Shown here: positions 1-10,692 of the stretch, in pieces | How the letters are laid out: every line of letters starts with the position of its first letter | Numbering within the stretch: position 1 is the stretch's first letter | NCBI GenBank assembly: GCA_916048095.2 | Contig: OU696572.1 | Span: 10,807,376 to 10,871,375, forward strand | DNA from: Sacculina carcini | Taxonomy: Eukaryota; Arthropoda; Thecostraca; Sacculinidae | Direction: 5' to 3' | DNA length: 64,000 bases | Made by a program: the position numbers and the translations under genes | Notes under the pieces: generated by a model | The model's database searches: none | What the model was told of the DNA's origin: nothing | Seen by the model: only the letters and a program-made list of their open reading frames with translations

Positions 1-1814
1 ACACGTGATGTTTGAGCGTGACGCTGGGCGAGCACAGATGTGAGTCGGCCACATAATTGGCCACATCCACTCGGCCCACCTCCGACGAGCTCATCACCAG
101 CTGGCCACATCCAACAGCCGCCGCCGCCGTCGACGACGAGATCACCGTCGGTGCCGACGCGTGCAGGCCGTCGAAAACGACGCACACGACAACCTCGGCA
201 CTGCCGGCATTCGTCCAGTACTTGGACAACGCCAGCTCCAGAACATATCCGCCCTGTCATTGCGAGCAAGTTTAGATTCACACTTATCATTGGCTATTTG
301 ATATAGCGCACTCAGTATGTGTGGCAAAAGAGCAAGGAACGTTTGACGATAATCACAACACACAAACACAGACAGAGACAAAGATAGACAGAAGATAAAC
401 AAACGTACACAAATAATACAAATGTTCCTTGAGACCGCCCCATTCATAACCATTTATACAAACGTTAGACGAGAATCTACCTGCGAATATACGCGTATGT
501 GTGTGTATATATGTATCTGTGTATTTGTGTGCATGTCTACATATGTATATGTATGGGTACGTGTGTGGGTGTGTGTACGTGTCAACATACGTGTGTGTGT
601 GTTCAAGTTCAAGTTCAAATTGTATTTTTTCCACAAGCAAAGAACAAATAGCATAACGACAATAATGAAGAAAGTGGATATAGAGTCTGCTGAGACATTG
701 TCTCTTTTGCAGACTTATGTAATCATGATACTTTTGTTCCAACATGAAACATTGACAAGTGATTAAATAATGATTATATGATAAAGTGATTAAACATTGT
801 TATTTATATATGAGTTGTTAAGTAATTATATATATAATAATGTGTGATGTATGAAACGCTATATTATATAGATTTAATGACACAATATTACCAGATACAC
901 AATTCATAGTACTCTCACACACATATTGAGTGTGACAAAGAATTGACAACGACAATAATGTCGATGACAAAAACTGACGATGACAAAAAATTCAACACTG
1001 CACACGAGTCGAGAATATGTTAAAAATCACATTTTCGGCATGCCAGCACGCTATCATGCGGAGGTACAACATCGTACGTCAGTGATCCAAATCGAGCAAG
1101 TACTTTTTTATTTTGTACTTGAAGGAGCTAACTGTCATTGAGGAGGCCTGTGTTTTCAATGAATCGGGAAGAGCATTCCATGTTTCGGGTCTTAAATATA
1201 AGATAGAATTACGGAATAATTGAGTCCGGTAGTTCGGTACATGTAAATTTATGTTATTTCTTCTAGTTGGGAGTGATGCAGAACATGGAAAATTCCATTA
1301 TCATGTTTCATCGATCTGAATGTATCCAACAAAAGAAAATATCTGTGAATGAGTCTTAACTTCAAGAGTTTCGTTTTTCTAAAGATATCATCTGCTGAGT
1401 CATATTTCTTTTTGAAAGACATTATGTTTAGAACACGTTTTTGTTGAACGAATAGTTTGTCCAAAAAAGAAGGCCAAGTTCACCCCCAGACAGATATGCA
1501 ATATATAAGTTTTGAATAACATAGAGTGTAGTATATCGTTCGTATTGCTTCTGTACTAAGCTTATTACGATCCCTATACATAATGCCGGCAATGGTGGAT
1601 AAATTCTTGCATAGGTTGTCGATGTGATTATTCCAGTTGATATATTCATCTATTAACACCCCCAAGAATTTCACTGTTTTCACTCGATGCACCTCTTCTC
1701 CATTTAACATCACTGTGTCCAGGTGATGTGTGAGCGATCTGTTCTGAAATAGCATTATATTGGTTTTAGATGTATTGAGTGAATGTGTGTGAGTGTGAAT
1801 GTGTGTGTGTGTGT

Positions 1815-1899
<85 letters not shown>

Positions 1900-3196
1900 A
1901 GTGTGTGTGTGTGTGTGTGTCAGTGTGTGTGTATGTGTGTGTGTCAGTGTCAGTGTGTCTGTGTGTCAGTGTGTCAGTGTGTCAGTGTGTCAGTGTGTCA
2001 ATGTGTCAGTGTGTATGTGTCAGTGTGTGTGTGTCAGTGTGTTTGGCCAACTGACAGCCACTTTGAAGGCCTCGCGATGTTCGGCCGACGGCGCCAGTAT
2101 GAGCATTTTGTAGAATTCGGCCGCATTGCTGGCACAGTGAGGTACACACTGCAGCGCGTGCATCACAAACCGGTGCTCGGCCAGTGTGTCCAACGAGCGC
2201 AAACTGACAGCTATACACACACACATACACACACACACACACACACACGTACACAACGATGAAAATATTAAAGAGTGATTTAATTAACGATTTGTGTGCG
2301 CAATGAACGCAGTTCACATTTTCTTTGTAAATAAACGGTCAATTCGTGTAACATCCTAATGATACACTTATATGGGACATGCAAACGTATATGGGACAAA
2401 GCAGATATGTTTAGGTGTAAGTGTATGTGTGTATCAGTGGTTGCCAAACTTTTCCAACTTAGCATGCCACACATTAAGCATGCTATCCCTTTCACAAAAT
2501 GCTGTCAATATTGAAATATATCACTAAACTAAAATACTAGACACACACACACACAGTATTTCATTCACTTAGTATTTGTGTTAGTATATTTTGCATCTCT
2601 AATGACTTTATTAATCCTAACGCCAGATATCATATCCATATATTGATATTTGACCTCTCTATCACCCCCGAAAATTGATAATTGACCCACGGGGGAAAAT
2701 TTCTGTATGTGTGTATGTGTGTGTATGTATATGTGTATGTATGTCTGGTGTATGTGTATGTCTGGTGTGTGTGTATGTATAATGAGTGTGTGTGTGTGTA
2801 GGTCTGGTGTGTGTGTGTGTGTGTGTGTATGTCTGGTGTGTCTGTGTGTGTATGTCTGGTGTGTCTATGTGTGTATGTGTGGGTGTGTATGTGTGGGTGT
2901 GTATGTGTGTCTATGTGTGTATGTGTGTGTCTGTGTGTGTGTGTGTATGTCTGGTGTGTGTGTGTGTGTATGTCTGGTGCGTATGTGTGTGTGTGTATGT
3001 CTGGTGTGTCTATGTGTGTATGTGTGTGTATGTCTGGTGTGTCTATGTGTGTATGTGTGGGTGTGTATGTGTGTGTGTGTATGTCTGGTGTGTGTCTGGT
3101 GTGTGTCTATGTGTGTCTATGTGTGTGGGTGTGTATATGTGTGTCTATGTGTGTGTGTATGTCTGGTGTGTTTGTATGTGTATGTCTGGTGTGTCT

Positions 3197-3235
<39 letters not shown>

Positions 3236-3354
3236 TCTATATGTGTGTTTATGTCTGGTGTGTATATGTGTGTCTATGTACTCTCTAGTTGTTGTGTACA
3301 GGAGATGAGCAAGGCTCAGACTGTCCTGTCTCCAAACCCACTACCCTATGTGTG

Positions 3355-3415
<61 letters not shown>

Positions 3416-6400
3416 CCACTGACAGCACGAAGTAACCAGTTGAGGAACACGTATAAACAGTCGCTCCACACGTCCGCAATGCAGTGTGTAGGTGCGTGTC
3501 ACTGCCATTTTGGCGGCGTTGTAAGGAACGGCAGTGACTGCGGTGCAGTTAGGCTCGGCATCCGGGTCACACGGCACCACAACAGTAATAGGCACGCGAA
3601 ACAGAGGCCCACGCTGCGGACACTCGGCGTCCAGACCGCAAACACTGCCACAAATCAATTAGACACATATACATACTGACTATATACACACTCACATGCA
3701 TACACATGTACGAATGTGTGTGTGTATGTATGTGTGCATGTATGAATGTTCGAGATAAGAATGTGCGAATCTATGAATGTTCGCGGTAGGAATGTATGAA
3801 TGTATGAATGTTCGCGGTAGGAATTTTGTGCACGAATGTATGAATGCTAGAAGTGTTATTTAGACGTACTGTACATTGTCACAATATTGTGTTACTGAGC
3901 ATGCCCTAAAAGAAGCCATAGGCTTATTGGGCATAGTCAACGTGAAATGAAAAAAAAACTGATATAATATGTATGTACTGATATAATACTGATGATGTTG
4001 ACAAATATACATCTTACATCTTACACATCCGTGCATGAAATGAAGCATAGTTCGGCTAGAGTACGTTCAGTGCGTTGAAATAAGCGATAACTATATACAA
4101 CATAAATAAAACAACATAGCTGCAAAGATGAGTGTTCCAAAAACTGCCGGCTGGACTTGAGAAAAGCAAACATGTGGAAAGAATCGAGCAAAAAGAAAAA
4201 CAACGATATCGATATCGCACCTGGTGAAATGAACGCCCGGTGGCAAAGAGCGCGCATCGATGCGCACCTCAAACGAACGGGCGCTGTTGTTCATGCACAT
4301 CACATACTCGGCAGTGTTTACCCAGCTGGCGTCGCAGCGCAACGCACACCGCTGCTGAAACGCAATTAGCTCGTCCTTGTTGGCGCGCTCGTGGTCGAAG
4401 AACACACAGCGCACACTCACCGCCTTGTTGACAACGCGCGTGCGAACGTCGTGGCTGTCGCGCAAGTAAATTCCGTGTGCCTCGCCCGGCACCACAGTGA
4501 CCCGGTAGGCCACACGAGTATCGTCGCCAGCGAGGACAGCTCCCGGCGACACCGACGCCGCCACAGCCGCATCTGGCGATAAACAGCGACTGTACTGACG
4601 CATATGCTCGAGAGCGCGATCCACACGCAACATGCCGCATCCCATGGCAAAACAGTCGGCCTGCGCACCGCTCATCGGCACGGCCGTCGCCTCGACGCTG
4701 CGTCGCACACTGTAGACGCTGTAGTCGAGCCGCAAGTGGCGCGCGCACGACAACAACACGGCCAGAGAGCCGCAGGCGTTGGGCGACGCCATACTGGTGC
4801 CGTTCATTTGCTCGCACGCCTGCAGCGTGAAGTTGGGCACACTGGTGATGGCACAGCCGGGAGCACACACACTCACATAGCAGCCGCCCGACGATGCCGA
4901 CGGATCGCGCGACGTCCACGTGTACGGTGTGGCCATCGGCACCGGCTGACGCAGGCCGTAGCACGCCGTCATCATCGGCGGCGTCACGTACGCCCCGATG
5001 CCCATAATGGTGCCGGGCAGCGCGGCCGGCAAATCGGGCGGCGAGCCGACGGTGCTCAGCGCCGGTCCTGCGTTGCCGGCCGACGCACACCACAACACGC
5101 CGTGACGGTGCACCAGCTCGTTGGCCAGCTGCCCCAGACGTCCGGCATCGCTCCAGCGACTGTGCTCGCCGTACGACATATTGATCAGGTCGACGCGGTA
5201 GCGGCCGGCGTCGGCGGCGGCCGCCAGGTGCGCAATGGCACGCGCAATTGCCGTGCCCGTCTCCATGGTGCCGAGTCGCGCGTCGCCAATGTTGACAGAC
5301 ACCAGCTGTGCGCCGGGAGCCATGCCGTTCTTGTCGGCCGCCGCGTCGTCGGTAAAGCACGCGGCCGCAATGCACGCCACATGCGTGCCGTGACTGCTCG
5401 AAGCCGTCACAATCGACAACAGCCGGCCGTCGGCGTACACGTTGCAGCAGTAGGTGAGTCGACAGGCGGGCGTCAGCTGTGCGTACTCGTGAGCCACGCG
5501 ATAGTCGCGCATCAGCCGACACTGCGACAGATCGCCGCTCAGCGATGTGTCGACACACGAGCACCATTGCTGGCCGTCGTGAAAGACAATACAGTCGAGC
5601 GACGGACCGGCATCGCGGTACTGTTTGTCGAGCGTTGCCAGCGTGTCGACACGCTCGTCGCTGTCTTCACGATCTAGTCGCGCCTCACCGCCGCCGCCGC
5701 CTGTCGCGCTGCCAGAACCGTCAGCCACACCGCCGCCGCTGCCGTTGTTGTTGTTGACATTTACCGGCGCGCGCGCGGTCAGTTCCTGCTGGCGTGCGAC
5801 GGATGCGGCCAGGGCGGCGGCGTGAGGACGCGTCCATTGTTTGTCGCGATATTCGGCCGCCATCCGCTTGCGCAGCCGCTCCGGATAGAGGTGGTAGAGT
5901 GGCTTGACGCCCAGTCGAAACTCGCCACTGGGACACTGCCAGTCGCTCGGCACCTGTGTGTATAAACGGCAAAGCATACAAACATACATGTATACGCATA
6001 TACGGACAAACAGGTGTTACTCCTGTGATGACAAGCTAACAGATGTAAATGCATATGAAGAGCACATGAAGAGAAAAATGTCCTAAACGAGAAATATAAG
6101 AACAGAAAAGGCAACTTGAGATATGAAAACCTAAAGACATAAACATCAAGATCCGAAAAGAAAAAAGGACACAGAACAAAAGATATAGAGGAAGAGAACA
6201 GTACTGGACTGAAACAGATATGTGAGAAGGAAAAACGTGACAGAGACAGCAAGAAGAAAATAAAGACGAGGAATGAAAAGCGAGAGTGTAATAGAAGAGA
6301 GACCGAATGAAAAATGTAACTCAAACAAGAGACGGAAAAAGAAACAGAGAGAAAAACAGAGAGAAACAAAGAGAAAAACAGAGAAAACAAGAGAAAAACA

Positions 6401-7951
6401 GAGAGAAAAACAGAGAGATAAACAGAGAGAAAAACAAAGAGAGAGAAGCAAAAAGAGAGAAACAAAGAGAGAGAAACAAAGAGAAAACAGAGAGAAAAAC
6501 AAAGAGAGAAAAACAAAGAGAGAGAAACAAAGAGAGAGAAACAAAGAGAGAGAAACAAAGAGAGAGAAACAACGAGAGAGAAACAAAGAGAGAGAAACAA
6601 AGAGAGAGAAACAAAGAGAGAGAAACAAAGAGAGAGAAACAAAGAGAGAGAAACAAAGAGAAAAACAAAGAGAGAGACAGAGAGAAAAATAGAAAGATAA
6701 AAACAAAGAGAAAACAGAGAGAGAGAAACAGAGAGGAGAGAAAAACAGAGAGAAACAGAGAGAGAGAGAAACAGAGAGAGAGAAACAGAGAGAGAGAAAC
6801 AGAGAGAAACAGAGAGAGAGAAACAGAGAGACAGAGAGAAACAGAGAGAGAGAAACAGAGAGAGAGAAACAGATAGACAGATAGAAAGCAGACAGACAGT
6901 GAGTGTACGGCCGGTGAGTCCTGCCAGTGTTCTGTCGCCGGACATTGTGGCCACGTGCGACATGTCAACATCTCCGCTGCCTGTTGCATCAATCACGTCT
7001 ATCACCTTCACTCGCCCGTCACTGGTTTTCTATACGTACACAAACACATGCACACACACACACACACACAAGCATGCACATATAGTTAGCCCTATATCTA
7101 ATCTACTCATGTGATCATCTATCTAATCCTCTAATCTTCCATCGTGATTCATCTAATCTTGTTGATGTGATCGGTGCAGCGTGTAGAAGTCGTGCCAGAC
7201 GACAGATGCTGCTACTTTGCATATGATTCGCACAGTAAGCCGTTAATGAATCAAATGTTACCAAATCATCAAGCTATATATATATGCAAGTCAGTGTGTG
7301 TAGACATGTGAAATTCATGATAATATATGGATATCAGCGAATACCGTAAGCATTATATTAGACGAAATATCAGCACAAGGAAAATTCACATCTGTCAGCG
7401 TTGCAACTTGGCGACATAGCAAGAAAAACCGCGCCAAATTCCACTCCGTTTTACCAACAGGCGACGAATAGATTATTTAGCTTTTGGGTCTGAGTTGATC
7501 TCATTTGATTCCTCGTTTGTTTCGTTTGTTCTATTTCTTCACTATCTTTCATCTTCCTCACTAAGCTTTAATTTCTCGAACTCTCTTTCTCAACATCTTT
7601 TGCAAGTGTCCGGTACGTTGGGCCACCGCATATAATGATGCCAATGCTTGCACTCTTCCCATGTCACTGGATTTGCCTGCAATTGTTGATTTTAAAAATA
7701 ATAAAAATCATCAAATTTGGCAGCACGTCGAGTGTTTGGCAGCACTGCACCTGCAGTCCGGCGGCTGCCAAATCGACGGCGCTGTCGAGCACGGCAATCA
7801 CCACGCCGCGTCCGTCGCACTCGGGATACAGCGTCGACAAGCTGGCGACGCCCGTCTCGCGCTTGGGAACCAATCCGGCGGCGGGAAACTGAAACTGCTG
7901 CTCACCAGGGGGCGCCGCTGTCGCCGCAGTTGAATCAACTCCAAAAGACAT
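1..7951 (-). CDS. TPP2: Tripeptidyl-peptidase II, N-terminal ~898 residues (six exons, 3' end outside window)
   Basis: Large cytosolic subtilisin-family exopeptidase that trims tripeptides from peptides released by the proteasome. Coding exons on the minus strand: 7751-7951, 6898-7029, 4221-5953, 3424-3644, 2056-2210 and 1-253 (continues off the left edge). Phases 0,0,2,1,0 join without a stop. The start ATG (7949-7951) opens [10 protein letters not shown]. The subtilase triad is present: Asp in VLDSAVD (about residue 56), His in SHGTHVA (about 299), Ser in NGTSMASP (about 498), plus the oxyanion Asn in ASAGNAGP (about 405). Downstream segments such as GPLFRVPIT and HRFVMHALQ follow the order of animal TPP2 (about 1250 aa). 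Oddities: an Asn/Gly-rich insertion near residue 180, DSAVD where DTGVD is usual, and non-consensus donors (GT-CTGT, GT-CAGT). Family identity is from memory of the family; exon limits were read by hand. Confidence 0.95.
1079..1785 (-). pseudogene. 5'-truncated LINE (non-LTR retrotransposon) RT/C-terminal fragment
   Basis: Lies in the TPP2 intron between the exons at 2056-2210 and 1-253, same orientation. The minus-strand frame from about 1785 reads [11 protein letters not shown], then [18 protein letters not shown] and YCISVWG, the thumb/C-terminal signature of jockey/CR1-like reverse transcriptases. After an in-frame TGA (1480-1482) the same frame continues through [20 protein letters not shown] frameshift near 1255 then leads to [13 protein letters not shown] and a stop at 1079-1081. 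Catalytic RT motifs are absent, so this is a dead 3' fragment. Its 5' end abuts a TG microsatellite. Confidence 0.85.
1786..2045 (+). repeat. (TG)n / (TGTCAG)n microsatellite
   Basis: About 260 bp of TG dinucleotides interrupted by regularly spaced CAG triplets (TGTGTCAGTG units), between the LINE fragment and a TPP2 exon. In the TPP2 transcript sense this is a CA/CTGACA repeat directly downstream of the 5' splice site at 2055. Open frames here are repeat translations, not genes. Confidence 0.95.
2705..3285 (+). repeat. TG-rich minisatellite in TPP2 intron
   Basis: Irregular tandem array built from TGTGTGTATG, TGTGTCTATG and TATGTCTGGTG submotifs, about 580 bp, inside the intron between TPP2 exons 2056-2210 and 3424-3644. 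A purer (TG)n run follows at 3352-3415 next to the 5' splice site at 3423. Long Cys/Val open frames come only from the repeat. Confidence 0.9.
6060..6897 (+). repeat. ~800-bp polypurine tract (AGAGAGAGAAACAA-type repeat)
   Basis: Nearly pure purine strand with occasional C, organised as AGAGAGAGAAACAA repeats with GAGAAACAGAG variants. It fills most of the TPP2 intron between exons 4221-5953 and 6898-7029. The TPP2 pre-mRNA reads it as an extended CU tract. Polypurine/polypyrimidine mirror repeats can form triplex DNA. The Arg/Glu/Lys open frames on either strand are artefacts of the repeat. Confidence 0.9.
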
Positions 7952-8632
7952 CCTGTCGAACACTGGAAACGCAAAATGCAAATTAAAAAGGCATCTCTTC
8001 AATGTTGACAAAAAGGAAATTCAACAATCCTGAGTGCTGAATGTTAAATTTGGCGGCGACAAGCGTGAATTTAGCCTACAACAGAGCGCACCCGAAGTGA
8101 ACGACAAGAATTTGGCCACTGACCATAAGACTGGAAAAAACGTATAATTGAAAGCAATCAATATTGGAACTAGAAATACCTTTTAACGCAATCGGTCGAA
8201 ATAAAAATCTAGAACGCTCATAAAGCGGACAAACCAAACGCAAAGCAGGCTTTAACCGGCTAATATGCATGTGCGTCAGAAAATGTACGCACACCCCAAA
8301 GCGTATAAAAATGCTTGTTTTGAAAATTATCAAAAACTTCGAATCAATGGTGTGTGTCTAGAATCACTTGTTTGGATTAATAACCCCAAAAATTGAATTC
8401 CACTTTTACGAAGCACATGAGTGCTACTCAAATGTGGTTCACCACGGACATTTGTGGTGTGTGTCATTGGCGCGTGGGGCATGGGTGTTTGCGGTCGCAG
8501 ACTGATCGTCAACAACGGTAAATACCTTCCCACTGGTTGGTTCACATATTTTACGCACGCATCGGCTTATCGATGGTTTCAAGCTAAAGCTGGTGTATTC
8601 TCTATTATATTAATGGTATTATTTCGGTGAGT
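7952..8632. promoter_or_regulatory. Divergent TPP2 / MRI1 intergenic region
   Basis: 681 bp separate the TPP2 start codon (minus) from the MRI1 start codon (plus), so the two promoters must lie here or in unannotated 5' UTR. I see no TATA box or named element I could defend. Confidence 0.6.
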
Positions 8633-9718
8633 ATGTCTCTGGAGGCTATTAAATACAAGTGTGGTAAACTCGAGATTCTGGACCAGCTAGCATTGCCGCG
8701 CGCGAGCGTCTACATTCCCGTCGAAAGTGTGGATGATGCGTGGCGTGTCATAAACAGAATGCATGTTCGCGGAGCTCCCGCTATAGCTATTGTGGGAGCT
8801 TTGAGCCTAGCAGTTGAGTTGACATCGATGACGTTCTGTTCTGTTAACGAATTAAGAAACCACGTTCACGAGAAGCTTGATTATCTTGTTTCGGCCCGTC
8901 CTACGGCCGTCAACATGGCTACTGCTTCACTCAATTTGAAGCGTTTTCTCGCCACCGTTTCACAATCGGCTTGCGACGACATTGCTTCGCTGAAAGCCCA
9001 ACTGATTGTCGAAATTGAGTCTATGCTATCGGCCGATGTGGCTGTCAACCAGAGCATTGGCCAGCATGGTGCCGACGCTATTCTTGGCGGCCGCTCGGGC
9101 TCTGTGACAATTCTGACGCACTGCAACACCGGCTCACTGGCGACGGCCGGCTATGGCACTGCCCTGGGCGTCGTGCGCTGTCTGCACTCGCGCGGCAGGC
9201 TCGGCACAACGTATTTCACCGAGACGCGGCCGTTTCTGCAGGGCGCTCGACTGACGGCGTTCGAGTTGGCCAACGAGCGCATTCCTGCCGTGATTGTGTG
9301 CGACTCGGCGGCGGCGGCATTGATGGCGCAGCGCGGCGACTGCGCTCGCTCGCGCATCGACGCCGTTGTAGTGGGCGCAGATCGCGTGGTGGCCAACGGC
9401 GACACGGCCAATAAAATTGGCACATATCAGTTGGCGGTGGCCGCGGCCTACCACGGCGTGCCGTTCTACGTGGCGGCGCCCCGGTCTTCGATTGACACGA
9501 GCGTACCCTCGGGCGATGCCATAGTCGTTGAGGAGAGGCCAGCGCACGAGGTGCTGGGGTCGGCAGAGACGTGTGTGTGGCCTGACTGGATGGTGCGTGG
9601 GGAGCGGGCCGTGGGGGTTTGGAACCCGTCGTTCGACGTGACTCCAGCGGCGCTCATCACAGGCGGAATTATCACTGAACGGGGAGTGCTGCCAGTCGAC
9701 GAAATTAAAAATCTCTAA
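8633..9718 (+). CDS. MRI1: Methylthioribose-1-phosphate isomerase (methionine salvage), single exon
   Basis: Converts 5-methylthioribose-1-phosphate to methylthioribulose-1-phosphate in the methionine salvage pathway; cytosolic. The uninterrupted frame encodes 361 aa, close to the family's usual ~350-370. Signature segments in order: NRMHVRGAPAIAIVGALSLA near residue 42, the catalytic-Cys segment ILTHCNTGSLATAGYGTALG near 162, and the catalytic-Asp segment VVGADRVVANGDTANKIGTY near 247. The ATG at 8633 is the first Met in frame and the protein begins MSLEAIKYKCGKLEILDQL. No intron interrupts the gene, unlike its spliced neighbours. ADI1 of the same pathway starts 974 bp downstream on the same strand. 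Confidence 0.97.
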   Translation: MSLEAIKYKCGKLEILDQLALPRASVYIPVESVDDAWRVINRMHVRGAPAIAIVGALSLAVELTSMTFCSVNELRNHVHEKLDYLVSARPTAVNMATASLNLKRFLATVSQSACDDIASLKAQLIVEIESMLSADVAVNQSIGQHGADAILGGRSGSVTILTHCNTGSLATAGYGTALGVVRCLHSRGRLGTTYFTETRPFLQGARLTAFELANERIPAVIVCDSAAAALMAQRGDCARSRIDAVVVGADRVVANGDTANKIGTYQLAVAAAYHGVPFYVAAPRSSIDTSVPSGDAIVVEERPAHEVLGSAETCVWPDWMVRGERAVGVWNPSFDVTPAALITGGIITERGVLPVDEIKNL

Positions 9719-10692
9719 ATTGGTAAAAGCTAGAATCTTGAGCAAAGGTTTGCTGAAATTTGTGACAACAGAATATGGCGGATTTGTGGGTTTATTTCAC
9801 AATGTATTTGTATTTATGTTATATCCTAAAAAATTGTGTATATCCTGACTCGTCGTACAACGTGTGTGCCAGCATTTTTCAGACGTTGCTCATGGATATA
9901 TCGTCGGTTTCATTTTTAACTACTGGATTTTCTCATCAGGTTTTTTGTTTTTCACGCTTGCAGCTGTGTTTTTATGCGGACAATACGGGTATGTGTGCTG
10001 AGCTGAAAACAATTAACTGGACGTCTTTGGAATGTGTGGTGTTGTCATTTTTGCTGCGTGACATGCAATATACTTGTGATTGAACCAGCTTGCGTTTTAC
10101 CAGTTCTGTGTTGGCGTTCATTCGTCTGTTGTACGTGTCTCTGGTGAGAATCAAGTGTGCTGTTTTTTGTTTATTTTGTTTATTGCTTCTCTTGTTCATA
10201 CAATATTACGAGTGATTGGTATACAATGTTCGACTGGAAGTCTACGCTTGGTTGTCGCTTGCCATTTGTCAAGAATCTTTTCGCGGAGCTTAGAGCTTAT
10301 TGTTTGCCTTTTTTATCATTTCTGATTACCTGGTACTAGAGCATATTTCTTCGAATGCCTGTAGATGCGTGTGTATATATGTTTGTTCTAAATGAGTGTG
10401 TTACACTGAAGCGGAGTTGCTGATATAAATAATAATATTTTTGGTGACAAAATTGCAATTTTCTATTGAAGGAACATTCCCAACCGCGCATAGGATGTCA
10501 AAATTTGCACTGCACCGATTTTTATTTCATCATCATAGGTTAAATTGGAATGTTCATCATTCCAATTTATTTCATCATCAGAGATTAAACTGGAATGATC
10601 ATGTCCATTACTCAATGTGATAATTGTTCGTCTTGTGCTTTTGGTTCAAGGTCGAACCGTTTTGAACGAGTTTAGGCGTGTTTGTTCTCGTG
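9719..10692. other. MRI1-ADI1 intergenic spacer
   Basis: T-rich spacer without recognisable genes. An imperfect local duplication built around CATCATCATAGGTTAAA / CATCATCAGAGATTAAA lies at about 10528-10600. No AATAAA signal is visible downstream of MRI1. Confidence 0.6.

Noticed and set aside
2433..2470. hAT-like end CAGTGGTTGCCAAACTTTTC
   Set aside because: No matching opposite end or target duplication found, so not called an element.
1779..3415. Cys/Val-rich ORFs of 90-209 codons
   Set aside because: Pure translations of TG repeats. Same for those at 39.9-40.4, 41.7-42.4, 52.3-52.5 and 57.0 kb.
3418..3426. Clean intron-gain target duplication in TPP2
   Set aside because: The 9-mer at both ends of the intron does not restore the reading frame when collapsed, so I keep it only as an observation.
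4269..5677. Long open frames antisense or in alternative frame to the large TPP2 exon (357 and 432 codons)
   Set aside because: They mirror a GC-rich coding exon and have no recognisable domains; the TPP2 frame carries the catalytic motifs.
6146..6992. Arg/Glu/Lys- or Leu/Ser/Phe-rich ORFs up to 410 codons
   Set aside because: Translations of the purine/pyrimidine tract; only the 44 codons at 6898-7029 are real TPP2 exon.
7664..8011. Longer TPP2 N-terminus starting at 8011
   Set aside because: The codon there is TTG, not ATG; the first in-frame ATG is 7949-7951.
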